From: Cryptomeria japonica
Taxonomy: Eukaryota; Streptophyta; Pinopsida; Cupressales; Cupressaceae
Direction of reading: 5' to 3'
Assembly (NCBI RefSeq): GCF_030272615.1
Contig: NC_081406.1
Location: 398,075,939-398,139,938, forward strand
Length of the DNA stretch: 64,000 nucleotides
The notes under the pieces were generated by a model. That model was not told the origin of the DNA. It saw only the letters and a list, made by a program, of their open reading frames with translations, and searched no databases. Below, in pieces: positions 11,270 through 23,581 of the stretch; the stretch's first letter is position 1; each line of letters begins with the position of its first letter. Both the position numbers and the translations under genes were made by a program.

Positions 11270-11614
11270 TCAGAAGCTTTCAAGTTTTGCAATTTTGACT
11301 GTGGAATCTCCTTCATTTAGTGTTTCCAAATGATCCCAAATAGCTTTAGCAGTAGACCTATCTGATAATCCCATGATTTGTTGATCTGATAAAGCGCTCA
11401 AAAGTGCTTCTCTTGCTTTGCAATCATTTTCCTCATCTTTTATCAAGTTAGCAGGACTAGGCTGACCATGTACAACAACAGTATAACCATTCTTTATAAC
11501 ATCCCAGATGTCCTTACCAATGTAATTCAGATGTGTCTCCATTCTGATCTTCCATATCCCATAGTTGGTTCCATCAAGTTTAGGACTATCCTTCTTGAAA
11601 TAATTAGTAGACAT
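11270..11614 (-). pseudogene. Element B gag N-terminus (copia UBN2-type)
   Basis: The reading starts MSTNYFKKDSPKLDGTNYGIW, typical of copia gag, 45 bases from the primer site. It runs 114 codons to a TGA (11272-11270) where element F has CGA (Arg), so the break is a single C-to-T change. Gag would form the particle shell. The start is chosen as the first Met after the primer site and fits the family. Confidence 0.88.
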
Positions 11615-11658
11615 TGGATCTCCTCAAGTTGTTAAACTTTTGCAAAAAAGAGGACTAA

Positions 11659-11670
11659 GCTTTGATACCA
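11659..11670 (-). other. Primer-binding site of element B
   Basis: Minus-strand TGGTATCAAAGC, one mismatch from the initiator-Met tRNA site, two bases from the 5' LTR. Confidence 0.8.
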
Positions 11671-11672
11671 AT

Positions 11673-12732
11673 TGTTAGGTCCCGGAGACAACTGAGAGGG
11701 GGGGGGGTGAATCAATTGTCAACAAATTTCAAACCAAAAACAACTTAACCAACTTAATGCTTAATACCAGTAAACTAGTTAAGTATGCTGGTAGACAGTG
11801 TTAATAGTTAATTGCTATACCGGTAAAGATTAATGCATGAAACATAAACACAAAGTCATCCACAACACATAACACCAATATTTGTACGTGGAAACCTTGT
11901 AAGGGGAAAAACCATGGTGGGAAACCTTACCCACAATCAGATGATACTACTGCAGATAGTAAGTGTACATAAATGGGGTCTGCACATGCAGAAAGGCCAA
12001 TAGCCTAGAGTTACTGCTCAATCACAAAATGGGAGTCACACTAACTACAGTTGGATGGTTAAATCCAATAAGAATGTACTGCACAAAATAACATCTTCAT
12101 ATGCTAGATTCAGTACCGGTGTAATACTGATATGCTTTCACAAAAACCTAACTTCACCTTCAAATGATGTCTTTGTGTATAGCTCTTCTTAATCTCGCAT
12201 ATACCTTCACACAATTCTTTTTCGCATTCCACATTCCATCTTACAAATAAGATCTTACATTTATACCATAACCTAAGACCAATTTTAGTAGGTCGGCTCT
12301 ACAAGATATTACAAAAAACATTTTACAAACAATATAATATCCAATGCAATAACCGATTAAACATGTCAGCTTAATGCATTTACAACAACAATTAATCATC
12401 TCCATAGCATGCCATACTGATCTGGAAAAGATAAACCTGCCGGTGTAACCCTAGGTAACCTTGGATCTATTAGCTGGTAAAAGCAAATATGCAAATATGA
12501 ATATACCGATGAAAAAAACTCCAGGACAAGATGTCTAAACGATGTCTTCAACATCACCAAGTGTCTTCCACATAATTCTGAGTGCTGGTGGTCATTATAT
12601 CCTACCGGTGAACCATATACCAGTAACTATGCAATAGTTACTTGCTTGCCGGTGAATGCTGCTGGATCTCCAAAGTGCTAGTGTTTTAGTAGGTGTTGAC
12701 ATCAATGACAAAACCATACCAAAATACCAACA
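11673..12732 (-). repeat. Element B 5' LTR
   Basis: A 1,060-bp LTR pairing with 6041-7103, with TG...CA ends and a G-tract. In its inverted-repeat block (11979-12016) the first two arms are intact. The promoter should lie here, but I cannot place a TATA box with confidence. Confidence 0.9.
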
Positions 12733-12737
12733 ATATC
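12733..12737. other. Target-site duplication of element B, right copy (ATATC)
   Basis: Exact repeat of 6036-6040 on the other side of element B. Confidence 0.9.
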
Positions 12738-13172
12738 TCTCACATATCTCACATTATAAATATCACTCTCATAAGTCTCATAACCTCACACATCTCTTAT
12801 CACAAAATGATCTAATCAATTGACCTATATACCCTTACAATCCTTTATGCCTTATGTCGGCTTACATAGATAATTATAAAATGAATATACATGTCGGCTC
12901 AATTACATATATACATAAATATCAAAAATCAATTGTCGATTTCTAGATCTTCGAAAATGATGTCGGCCTTCTATACCTGTATCCTAATGAAGTCATGTCA
13001 GCCTGCAATGCCGGTACCCAAAGAATTCCTCCTACCGGTGAAGATACCTGCTAGTGCCGGTGCTAGTGCCAATGAAGTGTCTGTCGGTAAACAACCTAAC
13101 CAAAATATGAAAGCCAAAACATGTTGCCATCGATGACAACATATTGAAGCCAATCAAATGAGTGTCAATTGC

Positions 13173-13177
<5 letters not shown>
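12738..13177 (-). repeat. Right LTR of A2, second part
   Basis: This continues the LTR cut at 6040. It aligns with about 3455-3834, including atgtcggcttacatagataat, and ends gtcaattgccaaca. The AT microsatellite that follows prevents recognising a target duplication for the A element. Confidence 0.8.
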
Positions 13178-13214
<37 letters not shown>

Positions 13215-13232
13215 CACACACACAAACACACA
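13178..13232. repeat. (AT)n(CA)n microsatellite
   Basis: About 30 bases of AT dinucleotides run into ~25 bases of CA dinucleotides, directly at the end of the A LTR. A second compound AT/GT/AT tract lies at about 13795-13836. Confidence 0.95.
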
Positions 13233-13289
13233 AAGAATAGCATTCACAGGGATAGTTATTTTTCAAAGGTGGATCCTTCCAGAGATAGA

Positions 13290-13560
13290 TGTACACAGAG
13301 ATATCTGTTCACAGAGGATTAAATATTGAGAAATATTTAATCCCAAGCAATAAATTGATACACATAGATATCTATTCACAAAGGATTAAATATTGAGAAA
13401 TAATTAATCTAAGGTAATAAATCGATACACATAAATATCTTTTCACAGAGGATTAAATATTGAGGAATAATTAATCTAGGCAATATATCGATACACAAAG
13501 ATCTCTATTCACAGAGGATTAAATATTGAGGAATAATTAATCTCAAACAATAAATTGATT
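13290..13560. repeat. 67-bp tandem repeat, four copies
   Basis: The landmark ggattaaatattga recurs at 13316, 13383, 13450 and 13516, giving a 66-67 bp period. Each unit also carries a tatct-ttcaca segment and a taataaat-gatacaca segment. The repeat is AT-rich and non-coding in appearance. Confidence 0.85.
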
Positions 13561-13791
13561 GGAGAAATAAATTTACATAGAGGATATATATTCAAGGAAA
13601 TCAGAGAGAGATAAATTTGTCTTTGAGAAATAAAATACTCATAGGAATGAATAAACAAAGATAGTTCAAAATGAAAAAAATTCACAGAGTTTAATTTATT
13701 TGCATAGACAAAAAAAAATACACAATTCTCTCTAAAAGAAAAATCATCTAAATCTTTCTTTATGTATTTTTTTTTATGAAAAGAAAATATT

Positions 13792-13826
<35 letters not shown>

Positions 13827-15805
13827 ATATATATATTCCTAATAAAATCTCATTCTTTTATTATTAAATATTTTTTTTTTTGAAACTAGAATAGAATCCA
13901 AAGTGAAGAAAATAGAAGTGATTTAAAGTTTTTTCTCATTTTCATATATATATTCCATAAACAAATTTTTATCCCCTTATTAGTAAATAAATTTTCACTA
14001 TCAAACCTATACAAATCCACTATAGAAAAATGCACCAAGTAGAATTCTTTCCCTTTTTCTTTTAAGTACATAATATTTTTTTTCAAAACAAGAAATAGAC
14101 AAGAAGGGAACTTGGATTGATCATAATCGGTTGATGTTGAATCACCTCCAAATCTTCCCAAGTATCCTTCTTCAGTCCTTCCTTCTAGCTTGGTAAGATC
14201 TACTCAAAAACTTGAAAAAAAAAACAATCTCCTACAATACAATTGTTTACTAAAATCTTCCTACTTCTAACATGTTTTACTAGAACTCAAGAAATTACTT
14301 TTCATCAAAATGCCATAGCCCCTTTTAGAAAGTTACCATAAATTATATAGAAAGATGCATCGTTTTCCACTATCAAGAGAATTAATGCATTGTAGAGATT
14401 CTTTTCCAAAAATTGATCGATGCAAAATTAATTATTGACAAAGTGGGGGTTATATGCAAGAAAATGGAATTTGAAATCTACTTCTAGAAGCTTCTTATTT
14501 CCTCTTAGGACATGTGCTCAATTGGTATTTTGAATAAAAGAAAAAATTGCCAAAATATATTGATGATTTTCAAGTGTGTGTGTGTCCACTATATATTTCC
14601 TTTTTAAAATAATTTCAATCATAATAAATAAAACATTTCTAAAAATAATCACAAAATGATATGAAATATAATAGCAATAATTATAATAGTAGCAAGTTTT
14701 TATCAAGATAGAGAAAGAGGGTTATGACAAAGACACTCCTTATTCAAAGTAGGATTCTCCATTTTATCTTCATAAGAGATATCATGATCATTGAGGAAAT
14801 AATTATAATCAATTTCATCACATTCAAAAAGTAAGAAAGCTCATGCATAAGATCATATTCAGGTTCCTTGAATTAAGTGTCTACACATTTTTCTTGAATA
14901 AAACCTATAATAAACTAAATTTAGTTTCCAATATATTGTTCCTATTAGTATAATCACAAACCATATGAGTTAAATAATCATATCAAAGCACTCAAGGACA
15001 TATTTATCCCCTAATTTGTGAAAATGCCACATGAGGTGGATCTTTATATACCATAACTTATTCATTATACCTTGCATTTGGCATATATTACTTAGAATAA
15101 TGTATCACATGCCTTTTGATCACAAACTAATTACTCACAATATTCACTTCATTACAATAGACACCTAAAATTTGTATATTGCATGCTCCATCCACACATT
15201 CCATCTTATTTTAGTCATTTAGGTTAGTCGTAATGATTTTTACATCTTTTTTTCTTTTTTCATCAAGAAACATTCATCCACTTATATATTTGATCAATCC
15301 TAGTAGGATTCAACTCCTTTGGTATATAACTCAAACCTTATTCATAAGAACCATAAATTAAATAATCAATGCATAATGAATCTTTAGGTATGCAAAATGC
15401 AAGGATTTTACATAGAGTATCCATAAACCTTGTACACAAACTATATGGTTGGTCCTCCTTGTGCCTTTTAATACTAAATAATGGCTAAACAAAAACAAGA
15501 TATACATGGTCAACATCAAATGTATATTATTAATTTAAAGTGGTAACAATATTTTTGTAATCTTCCCTTGACATTTAATACCACATTCATCCATATTTAA
15601 CTAATTTTAACTTATAATTCACTTTCAAATGTTCTATTAATGAATCTTCTTGTGTATTACATCCTTCATAATTAAACTTTGATTAAATATTATTCTCCCT
15701 TGTTTTACTTAAGACCTCTTTATTCTCACAATCTCCTTGGAGTTTTCAATGACTTGAATTCTTCTGTGGTGATTCAACTGCAACAACATAATTGTCTTTG
15801 TTATA
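13561..15805. other. AT-rich host DNA without a recognisable gene
   Basis: The stretch holds the AT/GT microsatellite, A/T homopolymers and short ORFs (13886-14161, 14518-14706) that match nothing I recognise. Just left of the Tat element (about 15700-15805, minus strand) a broken reading continues the gag-like remnant found on the far side at 51823. The original locus was therefore probably an old retroelement. Confidence 0.5.
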
Positions 15806-15810
15806 GAAAA
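15806..15810. other. Target-site duplication of the Tat element, left copy (GAAAA)
   Basis: GAAAA precedes the left LTR and is repeated at 51818-51822 after the right LTR, 36 kb away. Confidence 0.85.
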
Positions 15811-16991
15811 TGTATCTAGGGGTAAATTAAGTGTAAATAGCATAATTAGATTATCAGAGCGAATCACCAACTCTAATATAATCAAATTACTCCTAAACTA
15901 CAATGAAATAACATCAAATCAATTGCATAATAAAATTAAATCTAATTTAAACTTTCTCAATTGATGTGATGAAGCTTCCATTGCTCTTCTCCATTGTTGT
16001 TAGTGTAGGTGGCTCTCAGGTATTGCACTTGATTTCCTGCATAAGATGGACAACAATTTTGAAGACTATGATTCTAGATTGAGTTGAAGAATGAGGTTGA
16101 ATTTATAGATTTTCAACATAGAAGGGGGGAGGATTTGAACTCAAGTGTTGATTGATAAACAACTGAAATCGATTAATCTGTTAACTCATTTTGATTGACC
16201 TATTAATAGGGTTGATTGAGGAGTCAACTAGATAGATTGGCTAGTGAACTGAATAGATTAATCGATTGACTAAATTGATTGAAATTTTAGAAGACTAAAT
16301 AGATTGGAGAGATAAGTGGATTGATTGATCAGTAGATTGAATATATGGATTAGAAGACTGAAATGATTGACTAGTCATAAAAAACTGATTTTGAGTGAAA
16401 ATAGGAGATTGATGAGTTAACCGAGTTAACTGATTAGATAATTTATTTGGTCAATTAGTTTTGAATTTAGCATGTGCTGTAGGATTTTGAAATTAATTTT
16501 GATTTTGATTTTCAATTTGGATTTGAATTTGGTCTTTCAAATGCTGAAATGCACATGAAATTAACTGAAATTTAGATTTGATGAAATATTGGATGAAATA
16601 AAATTAATTGAAATGAAGTGAAATTCGAATTTGGGGAAAAATGAAATGAAATTAGATGGAATTATTTGGAGTTATAATTTGGGGATTTAGAAGAATTAAA
16701 TTAATTAAATAATTTAAATGAAATTATTTAATCATAGGAAATTGAATTAATTAAATAATAAAGATTATTTAACTAAGGAAAATGTCGCAATTAATTAAAT
16801 AATTGATATTTAATTAGTAATTGAGACAGGGTTAATTGATTAAATTATGAAATGATAGGAATTTGATGATTAGAAATGTTAAATGTGATGATTAGAAGAA
16901 ATATTTAATTTAATCAAATAATTAAAGAATTACTTAATTAAATAGATGAATAATCAGTGTAGAATTAATGAGACATTTTTAGGTGTCTACA
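15811..16991 (-). repeat. Tat element 3' LTR (left)
   Basis: A 1,181-bp LTR, tgtatctagg ... gtgtctaca, rich in repeated gattgat motifs. It is about 150 bp longer than its partner at 50788-51817 because of one internal segment around 16510-16660. Confidence 0.88.
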
Positions 16992-17005
16992 TTTGCCCCT
17001 CTTTG
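16992..17005 (-). other. Tat element polypurine tract
   Basis: Minus-strand CAAAGAGGGGCAAA directly inside the 3' LTR, in the expected place for plus-strand priming. Confidence 0.75.
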
Positions 17006-17479
17006 ACTCAATGTCATAACGATGTTGTTTCAAAGAAAATGAAAAAAATTCTGCCCTAGTATGCCTCGATGACACTTAGGGTATAAATATGCCCCCTCGA
17101 AAAAAGTGGTTGAAAATTTGTGGAACGAAGACCATTTTTTTGAAATTGTGCTAGTAATCGATAATGTGAAGTTTTGAAAGAATTGCATCTTATTTGGTAT
17201 GGCTACAACTATGTTGAAGTTGGAGGGGTCCAGGGTCATTAGGTGATAAAAACCCTTATTTTGAGCTTTATATTGAAAATTGGTATTGATTTGAGCTCAT
17301 TTGCACTCATTTGCTTTGTAAGAATTCCTTGAGATTATAGTACTTTCTGTGTCCTTGTAGAGAGATGGTGGGTCATAGAGTGAGCTTGCATTCGTCCGAG
17401 TGAGTGCGATCATATCAGAGACCTCCCGACATTGGAAGCATGGTCAGTTTTAAAAAATTATGCTATTTTTTGTCTGTTT

Positions 17480-17790
17480 TTTCCAATTTTTTCATCCTTG
17501 TCTGGAAGAGTCAAAATTATCTAATTCACAATTGATGATTGATTTATTCACATTTGATAATAATAATTTGCAATTGATATAATAAATTCACAATTGATAA
17601 AATTGCCTGCAATTGCTATTGTTGATTCACAATTGTCTTAATTGATCTACAATTGAAATTTTTAGTTTGCACTTGCTAATTTTGGTTCGCAATTGCCTTA
17701 ATTGATCCACAATCAAAAATATTAGTTCACATTTGCTTATATCAGTTCACATTTTCTTATATCAGTTTGCATTTGACATAATATGAATTT
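17480..17790. repeat. Cluster of CAATTG-type motifs
   Basis: Irregular repeats of the type TTCACAATTG / TTGCAATTG occur every ~20-30 bases. Similar CAATTG clusters lie at the opposite end of the same element (47290-47410 and 50600-50710). The rest of 17006-17839 shows no gene. Confidence 0.7.
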
Positions 17791-17839
17791 ATTTTTGTGT
17801 TTTCTCGTGATGTGAATGACGTATCTTATTCATTGTGCT

Positions 17840-19880
17840 TTTTCTTAAATGCAAGAGAATTATCCAGTCTTGATCGCGAGATAGACTAGGCCATATGGTC
17901 TTGATCGATGTCATGAGTTAGATGCAGAGGATACTACTTTGCTTTGACAGGTTGGATTGTATCATATAGTGCACTTGCCTAAGGTTACTGCCAATAGGGC
18001 CATGATTACTGCTTTGATTGAGTGGCAGCATTCAGAGACTTGTTCATTTCATCTTCTGATAGGTGAGGCATCCATCACAATTGAGGATGTGTGGCATATT
18101 TTGCACATTCCCATATTTGGTGCTCGAGTTACTTTTGACCGTAGTGATGGGGTATCTGCTTTGTGTGCACTATTTGAGTGTTCTAAGAATGGTATTCATA
18201 TCCAAGGTTGTTATGAGATTCATTAGGATGATTTTGATTATGATGATCTCACCGTTGTTCTTGGTTGCACTGTTGCTAGATTATTGATCCCTAATAGATG
18301 TATCCACAATTTCCCTATTGGATGGGGATGAGTGATTCATGATATTGTTATTGATAGATGAGTGTTTTCTTGGGATCCCTACCTTCTTGCCATTTTATAT
18401 CATTAGATGCATGGGATTGTATATTTGCAGCATAAATCCATTGGATGTGGTGTTACCTTGCTCTAGATATGGGCATGGGAGCACATGGCTATATTTCATC
18501 CTATGATACATGTTTATTTAGAGCCAGAGTAGCCATATGCTTATAGATACACTATTGGAGTTAGACATAGGGCGTCGGGTAACAATTTGTATTGGCGTCA
18601 TCAGATTGATACATTATAGTAATTCTCATGGAGACCTTCTTACTTGCCCCGGTTGGGCTGATGATGTCCATCATCTTCCTTTTTGTCGACAACATAGATA
18701 TCTTATTGGGTAAGATATTGGTAGGCATAGGGTTATTGATATGCATCTTCCTGACCATGTACTCTGATATTTTGGGGAGATACAGGGTATTACAGATATG
18801 ACAACTTATTTTGCTTGTACTACTCATGAGGTCGGTGATTGGGGTGAGTGTGTGCAACCTTATGTTGCCACTGCAGAGTTCGATGCTCTTGCTCCTATTC
18901 AATGGGGTTGGTGAGTTGGTGTTATAGATCCAGGGACTACAACATAGTTTAGTGTATGGTGGATACAACATAGGCCCATACCTTTGACAGATCTGGCAAT
19001 TCTGATTGCTGCTCAATGGATTAGACATGATAGGGGTCCCAGAGGGAGAGGAAGAGATGGTGGAGGGAAGGTTAGGGGAAGGAGAGATAGAGGACATAGA
19101 GATGGAGGAGGGAGAGATGGTGGAAAAGGAGGACATGATAGGGGTCAAATAGATCTGATATCAATAGTTACAATGGAGGTGAAGGGTGGAGGAGAGGATG
19201 TGGATATTGGTGGAGGTACTGTATCTATGAGGAGTTTGGGTGAGAGTGGGAGTGAGAGAGATAAGTCAGTATTAGGCTCATTGAGAAGAGATGATGATGA
19301 GGGGGGGTGGTGGACATGATGTTGATATGCCCCATGCTATAGAGAGAGGAGATGCAGAGGGAGACGATGATGAGGAGGGAATGAGGGCTCAGGTTAGGAG
19401 TTTGGAGGACTTGGTTGCTACTTTGCGGCAGTTACATATGGAGGATAGAGATCAGTATTGGCAGGCAATGGAGGAGCTTACCATAGAGAGAGATTAGATA
19501 GCCATTGAGAGGGAGTAGATAGCCGCTAAGAGAGATTGGCTACAAAGGGAGAGAAATGATGCAGTGAGGCGGATGCGGTTGGTTTAGACTGCTTATGACC
19601 CGCATTTTTCTCTAGGTACTGATGCACATAGTTAGACAAAATTTATTATGCTATGCAGGAGGCTTTGTATTATAGATAACTCTATGATGGTGTTGTTCTT
19701 GAGGCACATAAAACTCCTAGTTTCAGTGAGTATAGAGGCCGTTTAGGTTCTAGGAGGTCTACTTCTCGATGGACCAGTAGTGGTGATGTTATGGGTCCAC
19801 CTTAGACATCTTCAAGACATCCTGGGTTAGGATCTAGTAGGCAAGATCCTCTTGGAGATAGAGGCAACCTTGGCTAAGAT
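17840..19880 (+). pseudogene. Antisense plant mobile domain (PMD) ORF of the Tat element, decayed
   Basis: This reads opposite to pol, between integrase and the 3' LTR. The clearest part (17957-18226) has GLYHIV before it, then ITALIEWQHSETCSFHLLIGE and IEDVWHILHIPIFGARV, the hallmark of the plant mobile domain also found in MAIN/MAIL1 proteins. A WAWEH motif follows near 18470. The C-terminal half has a Gly/Arg-rich linker (19030-19140) and a coiled coil (19390-19560). Stops are frequent, many reading TAG where Gln is expected, and there are frameshifts. Antisense extra ORFs are known in plant Ty3/gypsy elements; whether this one ever acted on the host is unknown. Confidence 0.7.
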
Positions 19881-22439
19881 GTTATGTTATTGATGATATA
19901 TCATAGATACAATGTATTCTGACACATTTTGATGATATATATGATATGCACTTTTGGTGATGAGTTATCTGGCGATATATGTTATGTGTAATGTTTTGGT
20001 TTTTATTTTATGCGTACTTGATAATGCATCTAATTCTAATGTAATATAATGCAGTGATGTGATGTGCCTTTATTTTGCGATGTATGAATCTTTATGTGAT
20101 GATTGATGACATGCTTGTGATAATGCAATGGACTAATACAACATAATGTAAAATGAATTTTTTTGTTGTGTCAAAATAGGTGAAATTGGAATAATTGTTA
20201 GTTGTTAGATGGAGAATAGATTGGAAGAAATGATAAATTAGTTGAACCAACCTTTATTTATTTCAAAAGTAGATATGATGGAAACAATTCGATTGATCAG
20301 ATTTTGATGAAAAAGTCTTCATTTTTTTATTCGTACTGCAATACATTATCATCATTGAGCCTTATTATGTAACAATGGAGCTTATTACACCAAGGTATGA
20401 GGAACCAATATGTATAGATATCTCATTGCAAGAAACAAACAAGTAGTTGACAAGGATTGAACCCTCCATTCTGGGAATTACACTAGGGGTCAAGGTATGT
20501 GTGGCATTCACAAGCTGAATGCTCCTATCACAGACACCCAGTAGAGAAATTGCCCCAGAACTTCATTGATTCAAATGACAAACAAAAAACAAAGAAAAAG
20601 GATCATGCCCATCACAGCTCTTCTAGTCACTTTTTTGGACATCCTTGAGTAGCTAAAAGCAATGATCTCCTCCAATTTGATAAAAGAGTCAACCAAAATA
20701 GACAAAACTCAGTAGTTGGATTGACCGTATCTTTGCTTGGATATGTTTGATGTGATTTTCATAATGTTTGGTTTCATAAGTTTTGGACCACGTTTAAGAC
20801 TGACCTGTCTAGTTTCGAGTGTATTGATTCTATTTAAGACAAGATGGTGATCACATTGATAGTTTGATAGTGATTCAATAGATTAGACAATTGATCAGCT
20901 TGATTGCAGATGTTTTGACAAGATAGTTGTATCCTTTGTTTAACTTTGGGTGAAGTGTTTACTGGATATCTGCTAGGGTGTTTGATTCTTGCGAGAAAAT
21001 TTATTGCAAGTTTTTTAATTGATATTTGAATGATTTTGGAATTTGTGGAATGATATTTGATTGTTTTTGGATTGATTTTTTTAGGACTTTATCTAAATGT
21101 TTTGATTTTTTCAAGACTTTATCTGAATGTTTGGGATTTTTTTAGGACTTTATCTGAATGTTTAAGATTTTTTCAGGACTTTATCTGAATGTTTTTGATT
21201 TTTTTAGGACTTTATCTAAATATTTAAGATTTTTTTAGTACTTTATATGAATGTTAAAGATTTTTTCAGGACTTTATCTAAATGTTTGGTATTTTTTCAA
21301 TTATGCCCCCAAGTATTCAAACCTGTGATGACATGATGATCTGGAAAATGTGATGGAGACACCAAATTTTTCAAATGCAAATTATGCTAATGCAGTATGC
21401 GATATGAAGATGTAGTTCCTAAACAAGGATGAATGTGTGTGCCCCTCATTCTAAAATGCACTGATTGAATTGAAGGTGTGAAATGCTTCAGAGATAGGAG
21501 TTCAATCCATTCTCAAAAGGCTTTAAATAATCCAATATAACATGCTGTGTAACCAAGATTTATGAACAGAGGTCCGAAAACTTCTCTATGAATTCTTGAA
21601 ACTTTGATCTTCTTTTGCCAATGTGTGTGCATTTGAATTCATTCCGACTCTTACAACCATCAAAGACCCTTGGAATCCTATTTGGCTAGCTGCGCAAGTT
21701 ATTCTAACTTCAAAAGCATCCTGGATAGAGCCTCGCTGCCAACAAGCTTTTAGGGCTCCGGTGAGGTTATGCACTGTAATCTCTCAACTATTGCTCCATT
21801 TCCAACAGGCATCCATAGCCCTGATGGAGTTATTTGCATGTTCCCATAGTCAAGCCTTTAATTATCACACTTGTATGCGTGATATTTCAGTAATATATTA
21901 TTTTTTATTTTGCCTTTTGATTTTGCCTTGAGATGGAAATTGGCATAGTATTTTTCTTTTTTTTTTTCTTTATTTTCGTGCCTTGACTTGTAAGTAATGA
22001 AACCTACATGGGTATGATAATTACAATGACGCTAAAGTAGATTTTTGGATTTTTCACTAGCCACATGACCAACCAGCTATCTGTAATGACTTAGAGCATT
22101 GATTAATGTGTGAGTTATAACAAATGATAGATTTTGGGCAACAAGGTTCAATAGTGAAACCTCTACTCAACCATGATAAATCTCAATGACAAGGCTATGT
22201 TTGAAACTGAATGATAAAAGGCCTCCTAAAGACTTCATGATCAAGTATCTAGGAAATGAGTCCACCTTCTTTCCTTTCATTGGAAATAGGTGAACAACTT
22301 AGACAATCATCTTGTGTTATTGATGCAACTATATGTTGTGCAAACAACTATTATGTATTCTGAAATGAAGATATGCAATGCAGTACTGAAAATTGAAGTG
22401 AACCCACCCTTAGATGTATTATCTTTTTAGGTGCATGAT
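19881..22439. other. Tat spacer between antisense ORF and integrase
   Basis: AT-rich sequence without a gene I can identify. It contains the 31-bp tandem repeat at 21080-21300. A short open stretch at 21586-21931 is open on both strands with no recognisable domain. Confidence 0.5.
21080..21300. repeat. 31-bp tandem repeat, about seven copies
   Basis: Units of the form TTTTTAGGACTTTATCTGAATG recur with the AC of 'gactt' at 21086, 21116, 21147, 21178, 21209, 21240 and 21271, a 30-31 bp period. Confidence 0.85.
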
Positions 22440-23551
22440 GTTAATGGGATCGGGGAGTGGATATCCCTCCATCATTTGCAAGTGGATAAGTGTCATTTCC
22501 AACTACTTTGGTTATAACAAAAGGACCTAACTAGTTAGGCTTGAACTTTCCTATTTTTTTGTGTTCAATGAGATTCATTTGATTTTCTTTAAGAATGATG
22601 TCGCCTACCTTGAAGAAACCTAGATGCACTCTTCTATTGTAGCTTCTTCTAATTCTATTTTGATATCATTGTAAATGATTTAGAGTGTTTTTCCATTTTT
22701 CATCTAGGAATTCTAGTTATTGTAAGCGTGCTACTCTACAGTCTTCTTCTGAGATAATGTTTTTCAGAGAGACTTTTAGTGATGGAAATTCTACCTCAAT
22801 AGGTAAAATAGCCTTTGAACCATAAAATAAAGAGTAAGGTGTGGTACCAGTGGCTATGTAGACACCAGTTTGATAGGCCTAGAGAGCTGGATTTAGCTAG
22901 AGATGCCAATCTTGTCCAATATCATTGACAACTTTCTTTAAATTTTTTTAGAATAGTCTTGTTTGTTGCCTCATCTTGACCATTTCTTTGGGGATAGTAG
23001 GATGTCACAAAATGTTGTTGGATATGAAATTGGTTGTAGAGTTCACTTACTTATTGATTTTTGAAGGGTCGTCCATTGTCAGTTATAATGTACATGGGAA
23101 CTCCATATCTGCAAATGATATAAGTCAAAATAAATTTAGCTATTTTATTCCCTGTTGTGAAGGTCATCAGGATTTCCTCAACCCATTTTGTGAAGTACTT
23201 AGTAGCTGTGAGAATAAACTTATGTCCGTTGGAGGAGGTAGGGTTTATTTTCCCTACAAGATCTAATCCCCATTGTGAAAATGGCCATGGTGATGCTATT
23301 GGCTGAAGATCTTGAGAAGGTGCATGAATCAGGTTTTCATGCATTTGGAATTTCTTGCATCTTTGGACATACTTGTAAGCATCCTTTTCCATTGTAGGCC
23401 AATAATAACCTATTTGTAACAATGCTTTTTCTAGGGTTGGTCCAGAAAAATGTGGCCCACATATGCCATCATGAACTTCTTTCAGGGTAATTTGTGCCTC
23501 CTCAACATTGAGGCATCTGAGTAAGGTGCCATCTACACTTTTTTTGTACAA
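22440..23551 (-). pseudogene. Tat element integrase
   Basis: The N-terminal zinc-binding region (HDGICGPHFSG ... CKKFQMH), then the catalytic core with the first Asp in GLDLVGKINP and the second in IITDNGRPF, ending at 23051. The reading continues after breaks to a C-terminal FKVGDIIL segment near 22600 and a GPFVITKV segment near 22510, typical of gypsy integrase tails. The region containing the catalytic Glu is broken, so the enzyme is unlikely to be active. It would insert the cDNA into chromosomes. Confidence 0.8.
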
Positions 23552-23581
23552 AGTGTCAGCAATGATTGAATGTCTTGATGA

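Larger units (their letters stand above)
6041..12732 (-). mobile_element. Ty1/copia element B, full length, inserted in an A-type LTR
   Basis: A 6,692-bp element with two ~1.06-kb LTRs, an initiator-Met primer site, a polypurine tract and a perfect 5-bp target duplication. Coding order on the minus strand is gag, zinc knuckle, protease, integrase, RT, RNase H, as in Ty1/copia. All coding pieces lie in the same frame from 11614 to 7469, broken only by stop codons. It is the least decayed coding element in the window. Its insertion in the A2 LTR makes it younger than A2. Confidence 0.93.

Noticed and set aside
13178-15805. Possible host gene between the A and Tat elements
   Set aside because: AT-rich with frequent stops on both strands; only gag-like debris at its right end.
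21586-21931. Paired short ORFs on both strands as a captured gene fragment
   Set aside because: Readable on both strands but with no recognisable domain; could be chance in a low-stop patch.
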